Of a stretch of 16,666 nt of DNA, positions 5,593 through 13,507 are shown piece after piece. This DNA comes from JBJXFK01 sp046155505. GTDB lineage: Bacteria > Planctomycetota > Phycisphaerae > UBA1845 > Fen-1342. The notes below the pieces were generated by a model. It was not told the DNA's origin and made no database searches. It saw only the letters and a list, made by a program, of their open reading frames with translations. The stretch lies in contig JBJXFK010000185.1 in NCBI GenBank assembly GCA_046155505.1, forward strand, positions 1-16,666, given 5' to 3'. A program made the translations under genes and the position numbers. Numbering within the stretch: position 1 is the first letter of the stretch; each line of letters begins with the position of its first letter.

Positions 5593-8256
5593 ATGAAGCG
5601 TTTTCTCACAGGTAGCGTCGCGCTGCTCGCGACCGCTGCTGCGATGGCTCAGGGCAACCCGCCCTGCCCGAATGCGCCGGTTCTGATCGCGAATTGTCCC
5701 GAAGCTCGCCACGTCAACATTAGCGGCGCGACCCTGCTCCGCGGCGTGTTTGACAGCCTGTCACACATCAACGACTTCGTTGACGTGGACGGCGACGATA
5801 TCTGCGGTCGCGATATCAACCGCATTCCGCAGGTCGACACGCTCGGCAACACCGCGTTCCCGTTCATGGGCGGCTACTGGGTCGTTCAGAACCGCGCCGT
5901 CGGCTCAGTAAATGGCTATTCCGAGTTTATTCGCTATCAAATCTGCAATGACGTTCCCGACTTCCTGACGACCGACATCAGCTCGATCAACGGCTCGCGT
6001 TACGCGCAGGCCGGCGGCACGCCGGTCGCCGGTGGCGCTACGACCGACAATGACCTTGACGGCTGCAACCACGGTATCAACCGCGCGACGCTGCTGCCGA
6101 ATCCGGCCGGCACCGGTACGCCGGTGGTTCCGTGCACGATCGACATCGCGGTTCTTGACGTGCCGGCTCTTTGGGGCACGCGCGGCGATGCAGGCAGCGG
6201 GAACTGGGATCGCAAGCCCGGCACGCTCGGCTACGGCTTCTACTACACAACGTCGAAGGCGCTCGCGGCTGCGTGCCCGGTTCCGGGTCCGATTACGCCA
6301 GCGCTGCCGACACTCGGTGCCGATTGCGGCTCGCGCGAGCTGACGCTCGATCCGGGCACGCCTGATTCGGTGTATGACACGCTGTTCACCTCGGCACCGG
6401 TCGTGCCGATCGTCAATCGCGGCACGGGCATCGAGAACATTCGCGCCACCGACCTGCAGCACCTGCTGGTCACCGGGCGCGATTCGAACGGTCTGAACTT
6501 CGCCGCCGGCACGCGCGACGCCGGTTCGGGCACGCGCAACGCCTGGAACAACTCGCTCGGCGTTGACCCGGCTTGGGGTAACGGCGACAACCGCGGCGGC
6601 GAAACCGACAGCAGCAGCCGCACCAACCTCGGTTCGTGCCACCGCATGACTAACTGCGGCAGCTCGAGCCACATTCAGAACGGCGTGCGTCAGCGTCGCA
6701 TCTCGATCGGTTACACCGGCATCGCGGGCAACGCGGCGGCCGCGTTCGAAGCCCAGGACGGTCGCTATGAAATCGCGAACGTCATGAACGACCACGTCGG
6801 CGGCACACAGTTCGTCCGCCCGACCGTGCGGTCGATCGTTCTCAACGGCGACGTGAATACCGGCTGGCGTATCAGCGGCCCGGCGTCGTTTGTGACCGTC
6901 GGCGATCCGCGCGTCAGCTCGCCGGCCGCCGCCAGCCCCGGCCCTTGCGTCTGTCCTGGCGTCAGCGAGTTCGGCTTTGACGCCGGTGCGGCCACGCTGA
7001 TGGACAACACGGACGCGGCTGACTACCTGTACAACATCCTCGAGTCGATTCGCTGCTTCTCGGATGATCCGGCCGCAGCCGTGAACGATCGCATGCCGGG
7101 CCAGTTCCTGGCGCGCGGCTTCTTCCTGTTCGACGGTCTCGATCGTCTGCAGAGCCAGGTTGATCCGGTCGTCTTCTCGGCCCGCACGGGTTCGAATCCG
7201 GTTAACGTCGCGTTGCAAACGTTCGTGCTCAACAACAACAACTTCGACGCTCCGAATCTCGCGGCTGACCCGGTCAACAACATCGTGACCCCGCTCTTCG
7301 GCGCGATCAACGAAGCCGGCCAGGTTCCAAACCGCGGCTCGGCCTACAGCTATCGCGACGCCGGCGGCAACGCGGCGACGATCTCGGCTGCGGCGCGTCT
7401 GTCGATTCGCAACCGCATCGCGTTCGACTTCCAGTACAACGGCATCCGCAACACGGGCGACATCGCCCCGGCCATCGCGGCGCTGATCGCTGGTGCGGCG
7501 AACTACACCGAAGCCGGCGCTCCGCTGCCGACTCCGGGTGGCGTGTCGGACAACCCGGCTCTGACCAACAACGACTCGAACGGCCACAACACGATCATCG
7601 TCGACATCATCGGCGATCTCGACGGCAACGGCGTGTTCGACGCCGAAGACCTCCGCTACTACGCGGACGGCTTCATCACCGACGGCGCTGGCGAGTTGAA
7701 TCGCTGCGTCGGTTTCACGGCGCTCGATAACGCCTACGTGGGCGGCATCGCGGGTCGTCCGGCCGGCAACTTCTTCAACACTTCGGTCGTTCGTCCGGAC
7801 GGCAACGCGGCGACCGCGTACAACGCGGGCGCGTCGCGCTTCGACGTGACCGGCTCGACGCTCGGCGCTGCCAAGGGCGATGCCCCGATCGGTGCCAACG
7901 GCATCGTGAACGGCGACGACTATGCCTACGTGATCGCGAACTTCGGCGACTGGTCGGACCTCGACGAGGCAGCGTTCATCGACCTCAGCGCCGACATGAA
8001 CGGCGACCTTCGCGTTGACGGCGGCGATCTGCTCGGCTTCTGGTGTGCGTGGAACGTGCCGGTCGGCGATCTGAACTTTGACGGCTCGGTCGGCCTGACC
8101 GATTTGTCGGTTCTGCTCGCGGGCTTCGGCTCGAACGCGGCCCCGACGGCTGTGCAGAGCGGCAACCTGAACGGCGACGGCACCATTGGCCTGACGGATC
8201 TGTCGATTCTGCTGGCGAATTTCGGTGCGACCAGCGTCAACTGCACCTGCAACTAA
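5593..8256 (+). CDS. Secreted PstS-like protein with C-terminal dockerin-like repeats
   Basis: An 887-residue exported protein. Residues 1-19 form a signal peptide (MKRFLTGSVALLATAAAMA). The N-terminal half recalls phosphate-binding PstS-like proteins: NISGATLLRGVFDSL near the start of the mature chain, PVVPIVNRGTGIENI before residue 300, TRDAGSGTRNAW at 307-318 (compare the R-x-S-G-T-R ligand loop of PstS), then RISIGYTGIAG. The last 215 residues carry calcium-loop repeats: DLDGNGVFDAEDL (675-687), a degenerate one at 767-787, DMNGDLRVDGGDLL (801-814), and a near-duplicate pair at 826-847 and 858-879 (GLTDLSVLLAGFG and GLTDLSILLANFG). It ends in a Cys-x-Cys tail. The start is fixed by GGAGGT at 5581-5586; the open frame extends 20 codons upstream without support. 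Export and the repeats are clear; the PstS relation is inferred from short motifs. Confidence 0.85.
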   Translation: MKRFLTGSVALLATAAAMAQGNPPCPNAPVLIANCPEARHVNISGATLLRGVFDSLSHINDFVDVDGDDICGRDINRIPQVDTLGNTAFPFMGGYWVVQNRAVGSVNGYSEFIRYQICNDVPDFLTTDISSINGSRYAQAGGTPVAGGATTDNDLDGCNHGINRATLLPNPAGTGTPVVPCTIDIAVLDVPALWGTRGDAGSGNWDRKPGTLGYGFYYTTSKALAAACPVPGPITPALPTLGADCGSRELTLDPGTPDSVYDTLFTSAPVVPIVNRGTGIENIRATDLQHLLVTGRDSNGLNFAAGTRDAGSGTRNAWNNSLGVDPAWGNGDNRGGETDSSSRTNLGSCHRMTNCGSSSHIQNGVRQRRISIGYTGIAGNAAAAFEAQDGRYEIANVMNDHVGGTQFVRPTVRSIVLNGDVNTGWRISGPASFVTVGDPRVSSPAAASPGPCVCPGVSEFGFDAGAATLMDNTDAADYLYNILESIRCFSDDPAAAVNDRMPGQFLARGFFLFDGLDRLQSQVDPVVFSARTGSNPVNVALQTFVLNNNNFDAPNLAADPVNNIVTPLFGAINEAGQVPNRGSAYSYRDAGGNAATISAAARLSIRNRIAFDFQYNGIRNTGDIAPAIAALIAGAANYTEAGAPLPTPGGVSDNPALTNNDSNGHNTIIVDIIGDLDGNGVFDAEDLRYYADGFITDGAGELNRCVGFTALDNAYVGGIAGRPAGNFFNTSVVRPDGNAATAYNAGASRFDVTGSTLGAAKGDAPIGANGIVNGDDYAYVIANFGDWSDLDEAAFIDLSADMNGDLRVDGGDLLGFWCAWNVPVGDLNFDGSVGLTDLSVLLAGFGSNAAPTAVQSGNLNGDGTIGLTDLSILLANFGATSVNCTCN

Positions 8257-8289
8257 GTAGCTGACAAGCCTTGCTCAGGATGGGAGAAG

Positions 8290-8335
8290 CCGGACCGGCG
8301 AGAGGGGTGACCTTTCGCCGGTTCGGTTCGTTTCC
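8290..8335. terminator. Terminator between convergent genes
   Basis: CCGGACCGGCGA (8290-8301) pairs with TCGCCGGTTCGG (8315-8326), 12 bp including one G-T pair, with a 13-nt loop. TTCGTTTCC follows on the plus strand. It lies 33 bp after the stop of the dockerin-repeat gene and beyond the stop of the opposing HEAT-repeat gene, so it most likely ends the plus-strand transcript and may serve both. Confidence 0.75.
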
Positions 8336-8380
8336 GCGAATTGCCGCTGATGGTCATACCACGCGTTTGCTTAAGATCGG

Positions 8381-9859
8381 CTACGGCGTCGGCTGTTGAT
8401 CGAGCCAGCGTTGCCAGGCTTGAGGATCTTCGCCGAACGGTTCGCCTGTAAGTTCGCGCAGCGGCGGGGAGAGTCGGTCGTAAATGGTCGAGTCGTCGCG
8501 AAACCAACTCGAATGGGTGCGAATCAGGCAGCGCGCGATATCCGGCGCGAGCTCCTTCCAACCGGCAATCGCTGCAGCCTTGGCTGCCGCTTTCGCCTGG
8601 GAATCGAATCGCTCGTCGCTCAAAAGTCGACGTAGTTCCGCAATCGCGCGCCGGTCGCCAATCCGGCCGAGCGCGATCGCCGACACGTCGATGAAATGCC
8701 CACGCGGCGGGCAGAGTTCGTCATCATCGCCATAAATACCGGTGGCACCGCCGTAGCTGCTCACAAACTTGGGCTCCCGCGTCTCAGCAATCAGGAATGG
8801 CACGGCGTTTGTCACACGCAGGTGTCCCAACGCGTAGATCGCGTTGCGACGCGCGGCACCGTCCTCATTTATGTCTTGCGCGAGACTCATCAGCAGTGGG
8901 GTGCTCTCGCGATCAGACGCGACTCCCAATGCCGCAATTGCCGCCAGTCGTGGGGCTTGCGCGCCATCCTTCGCGTTTCTTCGAAGCAGAGCGAAAGACG
9001 GCTCCGAACCGCAATGACCCAGTGCCCACAGCAGTGCGTCGTCGGGATTCGGCTCCTGTCGAGCTGCCTCGGCGAGCAGCAGAGCCTCTGAGGCGCGTGC
9101 GGCAATACGACCGAGCGCGATGTAGCCTGCGCGACGATTCCTCTGCGGCCCGTCTCGGAGCTGCTGCTCCACGCACAGCCGTGACGCTTCCGTGCGATAA
9201 TCGCCGAGAAGCTCGATCAACTTCCAACGAGCTTCCGGGCTCCCGGCAGCGACTCGACGCGCGATTTGTGGGACAATCACCGCGCCTGACGCCGCCAAGG
9301 TTTTCTCGTAAACGACATAAACGCCCGTGCTACCGATCAGCGAGCACTTCAGGAAGCCGTCGAGTAGTGCCTCGCGGGCCGCGTCCGCGTCGATGCTTCC
9401 GATGACCGCAACCGCCCAAGTGCGATAATGCGGATTCTGATGTTGAAGGAGCTCCGAGAGCTGCGGCAACGCGTCCAGCGCAATTGTCGGGAAACGACGC
9501 CCAAGCTCGGCGTGCGCTCTCGTGTGTTCATCGGCCGAGGACGCGAATGCCCGTGCGTCGAACATCGACTGGACATCGAAGAAAAACGATCGCTCGACTC
9601 CACATACGCTGCAAACGCACTTGAGCTCGTCGAATTTTCGTGATCTCGACGTGCCGGATGCTTGCTGCGAGACGGCATACTCGCCTGTACAGATGCATCG
9701 CTGCTGCCGAACATGGTCGTACTCGTCCTCGACGCACGCCACCGCTGTCCATTCAGAAAGCGGCGGTACGCGGCTGGGCGGCAGGCCGAAAGAGCTCATC
9801 GCGGGGCTGAGTATCGCGACCGCGACTGCCACGTTACGAACGCGCGACAGCATTCGCAT
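8381..9859 (-). CDS. Exported HEAT-repeat protein with a cysteine cluster
   Basis: A 492-residue protein. Residues 1-25 look like a signal peptide (MRMLSRVRNVAVAVAILSPAMSSFG). Next comes a cysteine-rich segment (C42, C55-x-C57, C81-x-C83-x2-C86) that could bind a metal. From about 118 to 445 the protein is a solenoid of HEAT/PBS-lyase-type repeats (for example ALPQLSELLQHQNPHYRTWAVAVIG, ARRNAIYALGHL, VSAIALGRIGDRRAIAELRRLL). It ends with LTGEPFGEDPQAWQRWL, a tail I associate with planctomycete HEAT proteins. Such repeats usually mediate protein binding; no enzyme motif is visible. The ATG at 9859-9857 is preceded by GGGAGGT, a good ribosome site at 8-nt spacing. The frame stays open upstream antisense to paaA, but that part is not coding. 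The gene is divergent from paaA. Confidence 0.85.
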   Translation of the reverse strand: MRMLSRVRNVAVAVAILSPAMSSFGLPPSRVPPLSEWTAVACVEDEYDHVRQQRCICTGEYAVSQQASGTSRSRKFDELKCVCSVCGVERSFFFDVQSMFDARAFASSADEHTRAHAELGRRFPTIALDALPQLSELLQHQNPHYRTWAVAVIGSIDADAAREALLDGFLKCSLIGSTGVYVVYEKTLAASGAVIVPQIARRVAAGSPEARWKLIELLGDYRTEASRLCVEQQLRDGPQRNRRAGYIALGRIAARASEALLLAEAARQEPNPDDALLWALGHCGSEPSFALLRRNAKDGAQAPRLAAIAALGVASDRESTPLLMSLAQDINEDGAARRNAIYALGHLRVTNAVPFLIAETREPKFVSSYGGATGIYGDDDELCPPRGHFIDVSAIALGRIGDRRAIAELRRLLSDERFDSQAKAAAKAAAIAGWKELAPDIARCLIRTHSSWFRDDSTIYDRLSPPLRELTGEPFGEDPQAWQRWLDQQPTP

Positions 9860-9987
9860 GAAAATGACCTCCCGATGCAGCATTTGACACCGTACTGTAA
9901 ACGGAGTTCCGGGTCGAATGAGAGTTTCATGAAGCAAAACCGGCGCACTCGATGAGGGTAAAACTGCCGAACGCGGTTCTAAGACCG

Positions 9988-9993
9988 TATAAT
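9988..9993 (+). promoter_or_regulatory. -10 element of the paaA promoter (predicted)
   Basis: A perfect TATAAT lies 22 bp before the paaA ATG. With usual spacing, transcription would start near 10000, just before the AGGAGG ribosome site at 10004-10009, giving a leader of about 16 nt. The -35 region is poor (best match CTGCCG near 9964), so an activator or an extended -10 element may be needed. The call rests on sequence only. Confidence 0.5.
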
Positions 9994-10015
9994 CGACGGA
10001 ATCAGGAGGCCGCCC

Positions 10016-11122
10016 ATGAGCGTCAGCGCCGGTGATAACATCAAGCTCGACTGGGAACTTCAGGAATCGCCCGAACAACTCGCCGCTTTTCAAACGCGAA
10101 TCGACGCGCGAGAGCTGATCGAGGCCGACGACTGGATGCCGCAGAACTACCGCATCGGCATGTTGCGGATGTGCGAGCATCATGCCAACAGCGAGATCGT
10201 CGGGGCGCTGCCCGAGGGCGAGTGGATCACCCGCGCCCCGTCGCTGAAGCGCAAGCTGTCGCTGATCGCCAAGGTGCAGGACGAGGTCGGACACGGGCAG
10301 ATGCTCTATCGCGTGTCGCAGGATCTCGGCAAGCCGCGCGATGCAATGCTGCGCGACCTGTGTACCGGCAAGACCAAGTATCACAACGTATTCAACTACC
10401 CCGCACCGACCTGGGCCGACGTGGCCGCGATTCAGTGGCTGGTCGACGGGGCGGCGATCATGAATCAAAAGACGCTGGCCGACGGGTCGTATGGTCCGTA
10501 TGTGCGGACGATGAAACGCATCAACATGGAAGAGGCGTTTCACTTCAAGGTGGGCGAAGACAGCGTCCTGACGCTGATGAGCGGCACCACGCGGCAGAAG
10601 CAGATGATGCAGGAGGCGTTCGACCGCTGGTGGAACCCGTGCCTGATGTTCTTCGGCCCGCCGGACAAGGAAAGCGTCAAGACCGGGCCGTTCATGGTGT
10701 GGCGGATCAAGACGGCGACGAACGATGAGCTGCGGCAAAAATTTGTCGATCGCTTCGCGCCGGCGGCGATTGATCTGGGACTCGACGTGAAGACATACAA
10801 ACGCGAAAAGGCGACGGAGCGACCGAGCGACGAAGCGACGAAGGCGAGCGACTGCGCGATGTCCCGCGACGGGCGCGTCGTTCGAAATCCGGATGGTTCG
10901 CCGATTTGGGTAAAGGATGAAAAGCTGCGCTACAACGAGTCGACCAAACACTGGGATTTCAGCCAGCCGGACTGGGATGAGTTTCACGCGGTGATTCGCG
11001 GGAACGGGCCGCTGAACAAAGAGCGCGTCGGCTTGCGGCGATTCGCGTATGAGCAGGGCGAGTGGGTGCGTCGGGCGGTGCTGGGCGTCGCACCGCTGGG
11101 ATTGCCGCCGAGTCGAAATTGA
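10016..11122 (+). CDS. paaA: PaaA-like phenylacetyl-CoA epoxidase subunit, orphan
   Basis: This 368-residue protein matches the catalytic A subunit of the ring 1,2-phenylacetyl-CoA epoxidase, a ferritin-like di-iron oxygenase. Visible family motifs are DDWMPQNYR (38-46), HANSEIVGALPEGEWITRAP (56-75), KVQDEVGHG (86-94) and NMEEAFH (170-176). E60, E90-x2-H93 and E173-x2-H176 are the likely iron ligands. The C-terminal part keeps WDFSQPDWDEF (313-323) and GPLNKERV. It is longer than the usual 310-330 residues because about 40 residues, lysine- and acid-rich, are inserted near 262-300. The start is firm: AGGAGG at 10004-10009 precedes the ATG. Known PaaA works in a complex with PaaC and needs PaaB and the reductase PaaE; none is encoded here, so its substrate and partner are uncertain. 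Its stop overlaps a possible start of the next gene (TGATG). Confidence 0.92.
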   Translation: MSVSAGDNIKLDWELQESPEQLAAFQTRIDARELIEADDWMPQNYRIGMLRMCEHHANSEIVGALPEGEWITRAPSLKRKLSLIAKVQDEVGHGQMLYRVSQDLGKPRDAMLRDLCTGKTKYHNVFNYPAPTWADVAAIQWLVDGAAIMNQKTLADGSYGPYVRTMKRINMEEAFHFKVGEDSVLTLMSGTTRQKQMMQEAFDRWWNPCLMFFGPPDKESVKTGPFMVWRIKTATNDELRQKFVDRFAPAAIDLGLDVKTYKREKATERPSDEATKASDCAMSRDGRVVRNPDGSPIWVKDEKLRYNESTKHWDFSQPDWDEFHAVIRGNGPLNKERVGLRRFAYEQGEWVRRAVLGVAPLGLPPSRN

Positions 11123-11169
11123 TGCGGAAGGGGCGCGGAGAGAGGGCTCGGGGCGCTCGAGGTGTGCGC

Positions 11170-11781
11170 ATGGTCGTGAAGAACAGCCATCTTGCTGCGT
11201 ATCGATCTGGCTATGCCGGCTTGCGGCTAACGGCGGATGAGTACTTCGCGCTTCCGGACGACGGGAATCGATACGAACTGATCGACGGAGTGGTGTCCAT
11301 GTCGCCAAGTCCGCTGAATTCGCATCAACTAATCCTCGCAGAGGTTGTGTTTCAGCTTGAATCGTACGTGCGTCCGGCGAAACTCGGTCGCGTGTACATC
11401 GAAGCCGACGTGCGATTGGCCACGCGGCCTGATGGGCGCGATCTGGTGTATCGACCGGAGCTGCATTTCGTCCGGGCCGATCGGCTGCATCTCGTCGGCG
11501 AACGAACGACCATCGTGCCGGACATTGTCCTTGAGGTGCTGTCGGACGATTCGCGCGGCCGCGATTTGATTACGAAGCTCGGCGACTATCGCGAAGCACG
11601 CGTCGGCGAGATCTGGATGATCGATCCGCGCAATGAGGTTTTCGCGTTCTACCGATTGCGGGGCGATGCATACGAAGAGCTGCGCCCGGTAAGTGGTAAG
11701 TACGCGAGCGCCGTCGTGCCCGGATTCGAGTTGAACCTCGATCCGATTCGCGCGTTGTTTCGCGCGATCGGCGGCGGTTGA
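11170..11781 (+). CDS. Uma2 family endonuclease-fold protein, intact tandem copy
   Basis: A 203-residue protein of the Uma2/DUF820 family, which has a restriction-endonuclease-like PD-(D/E)XK fold. Motifs visible are LTADEYFALP (20-29), RYELIDGVV (34-42), YRPELHFV (94-101, with E where most members have D), VPDIVLEVLSDDSRGRD (116-132), K136-LGDYREARVGEIWMIDP (to 153), and the closing GFELNLDPIRALF. The family is expanded in cyanobacteria and planctomycetes; its physiological role and real substrates are unsettled. The ATG at 11170 is supported by alignment with the second copy, whose matching ATG is exactly 659 bp downstream. An in-frame ATG at 11122 overlaps the paaA stop (TGATG) and could add 16 arginine-rich residues by coupled translation. 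The replaced aspartate at E97 may affect activity. Confidence 0.88.
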   Translation: MVVKNSHLAAYRSGYAGLRLTADEYFALPDDGNRYELIDGVVSMSPSPLNSHQLILAEVVFQLESYVRPAKLGRVYIEADVRLATRPDGRDLVYRPELHFVRADRLHLVGERTTIVPDIVLEVLSDDSRGRDLITKLGDYREARVGEIWMIDPRNEVFAFYRLRGDAYEELRPVSGKYASAVVPGFELNLDPIRALFRAIGGG

Positions 11782-11956
11782 TTCGGCGTGCGGCACGCGG
11801 CGCAGCGCGGGATGCTGGTGGTGCGAGCATGGTAGTGCGGAATAGCAACGTCACGACATATCGCTCCGGTTACGCCGGCCTGCGCGTGACGGCGGACGAG
11901 TGCTTCGCGCTGCCGAATGATGAGAATCGATACGAACTGATCGACGGAGTGGTGTC
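11265..11956 (+). repeat. Direct repeat marking the uma2 tandem duplication
   Basis: A 33-bp segment beginning GAATCGATACGAACTGATCG is identical at 11265-11297 and 11924-11956. The flanking sequence is diverged but alignable: both copies share the opening of the gene (ATGGT...AA), the SGYAGLR...TADE...FALP block, and a frame ending in RA-FRAIG. The repeat interval is 659 bp, which is about the gene length plus spacer, so a whole-gene tandem duplication is the simplest reading. Confidence 0.7.
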
Positions 11957-12427
11957 GATGTCACTACGTCCGTCAGTGACTCATCAGCGGGTTGCGGGCA
12001 TTGTCTTTTCGGCTCTGAGCAATCATCTTGAAACGAATGATCTCGGGGAGTGCTTCTACGAGATCGATGTCCAGTTTGCGAAGTCACCCGATCGCCGCGA
12101 TATCGTGTATCGACCCGACATCTCGTGCTTCCTCGGCACCGCATCGAAGAGCGTCGGCGGGCGATTGCGCATCGTGCCGTCGTCGAAGTCGTTTCGCCGG
12201 ATTCGCCGAGCAGGGACTACCAAACGAAGCGCGAGGATTACGCCCGCTTCAGCGTCGCCGAGTATTGGTTGATCGACCCGATCGAAGAAGAGATGCACTT
12301 TTTCGAACTGCGCGATCGTGCGTACGTCGAAGCTGCCGTCGACGGCGTGGTGTACGAAAGCAAAATTGTCCGCGGCTTTCGGCTCGATCTTGCCAAGGTG
12401 CGGGCTGCTTTTCGGGCGATCGGCTAA
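11829..12427 (+). pseudogene. Uma2 family gene, second tandem copy, frameshifted
   Basis: The first half reads in the frame of the ATG at 11829: MVVRNSN, YRSGYAGLRVTADECFALP, RYELIDGVVSMS, and YRPDISCFLG with the family's usual D. After GRLRIVP (about 12180) this frame loses all similarity. The rest of the family continues in another frame: VVEVVSPDSPSRDYQTKREDY, EYWLIDPIEEEMHFFELRD, and a closing GFRLDLAKVRAAFRAIG to the TAA at 12425-12427. Compared with the intact paralogue (VPDIVLEV), the D-I of the conserved P-D-x3-E-V strand is gone. About 7 bases are therefore missing if the spacing was the same, or one base net. The product would be truncated or nonsense unless the ribosome shifts. Sequencing error cannot be excluded from this window alone. 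Confidence 0.82.
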
Positions 12428-12478
12428 CCACCTGCGCGAGCTGTCGTCCATACGTCTGCTCGAAAGCGCACCGTCGGG

Positions 12479-13507
12479 CTACGCCGGCCTTACACCCAGC
12501 CCCGCCGCATCACCCACCCACAGCTTGCTACCCTTCGACTCAATCCCCACAAACGGATCCGACGCCAGCAGCAGCGCACCGTCGAGATCCGCAAAATCGA
12601 CCAATGTCGAAAAAGCCAGCGCCGGCGCGATTTGCAAGCTGCTCGACACGAAGCAGCCGAGCATCACCTTCATGCCCAGCTCGCGCGCCATCGCGATCAT
12701 GCGCATGCCCTGGCGAATACCGCCGCACTTGGTGAGCTTGATGTTCACGCCATCGACATGGCCATGCAGCCGCGCGACGTCGGCGGGGCGCTGGCAATCC
12801 TCGTCGGCGAAAATCGGTGCAACGCCCAGCCGCCGCAATTCGCCCATCTTCTGCCAATCTCGCCGCGCGAGCGGCTGCTCGATCATCGTCGGTTTGAATT
12901 TGGCGAGTGCCTGAATGCGACCCACCGCCTCGTCGGCTGTCCAACCCTCGTTGGCATCGAGTAGTAGCGGGCCGTCGAATTTCTCGCGAATGATCCGCAG
13001 CGTCTCGACTTCGCCCGGCACGCCGACCTTCACTTTGAGCGCGGCATAACCAGCGGCCATCGCCTCGGCGAGTTTGTCACGCGTCTCGTCTGGCGAGCTG
13101 ATTCCGATCGTAAACGTCGTTTGCGTCGCCGCCGGCTTCAATCCGAGCAGTTTCCACACCGGCACGCCGAGCTTCTTGCCCACCCAATCGTGCAGGCAAC
13201 TGTCGATCGCCGCCATGAACGCGCGTTGATCGTCATAGCCTCGAATCAAGTGATCGACCCAGGTTTCGATCTCATACGGATCGAAGTCGCCGGGGCGTGC
13301 CGCGATCTCGCCGCGCAGCCGCGTGAGTGCCGCCTCCGACTTTTCGAGCGACTGCCCGTACAAACCCGACGGCACAATCTCGCCCAGCCCGGTTACGCCG
13401 TTGTGCTCAAGGCTGACGATGATGGTCTCTTTCTCCGACGTGCCGCCTTGCGACGTCGCGAAAAAGTGCTTCGTGCGAATCGTCTGCCGTCGCCATTCGA
13501 GTTTCAT
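12479..13507 (-). CDS. Dipeptide epimerase (enolase superfamily)
   Basis: A 342-residue enolase-superfamily enzyme of the muconate lactonizing subgroup, of the type that epimerises L-Ala-D/L-Glu and similar dipeptides, often in reuse of cell-wall peptides. The catalytic set is complete: the K-x-K lysines K158 and K160 (LKVKVG), metal ligands D184 (LLLDANEGW), E210 (MIEQPL) and D235 (FADEDC), and the opposite lysine K257 (NIKLTKCGG). D307-x-D309 (DLDGALLL) is the motif that in characterised dipeptide epimerases holds the substrate's amino group. This supports the dipeptide call over muconate or o-succinylbenzoate activity. The true dipeptide specificity cannot be read. Its ATG overlaps the stop of the upstream 104-residue gene by ATGA, so the two are probably coupled. 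Length is normal for the family. Confidence 0.92.
   Translation of the reverse strand: MKLEWRRQTIRTKHFFATSQGGTSEKETIIVSLEHNGVTGLGEIVPSGLYGQSLEKSEAALTRLRGEIAARPGDFDPYEIETWVDHLIRGYDDQRAFMAAIDSCLHDWVGKKLGVPVWKLLGLKPAATQTTFTIGISSPDETRDKLAEAMAAGYAALKVKVGVPGEVETLRIIREKFDGPLLLDANEGWTADEAVGRIQALAKFKPTMIEQPLARRDWQKMGELRRLGVAPIFADEDCQRPADVARLHGHVDGVNIKLTKCGGIRQGMRMIAMARELGMKVMLGCFVSSSLQIAPALAFSTLVDFADLDGALLLASDPFVGIESKGSKLWVGDAAGLGVRPA

Noticed and set aside
5905..7587. 560-codon minus-strand open frame opposite the dockerin-repeat gene
   Set aside because: Its composition (Arg, Val, Ala, Asp) is that of a mirror frame of GC-rich coding sequence, with no domain or start signal.
9860..11308. In-frame extension of the HEAT-repeat gene by 483 codons on the minus strand
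   Set aside because: It is antisense to paaA, whose motifs are unmistakable; the translated extension is arginine/histidine-rich, and the HEAT gene has a good ribosome site and signal peptide at 9859.
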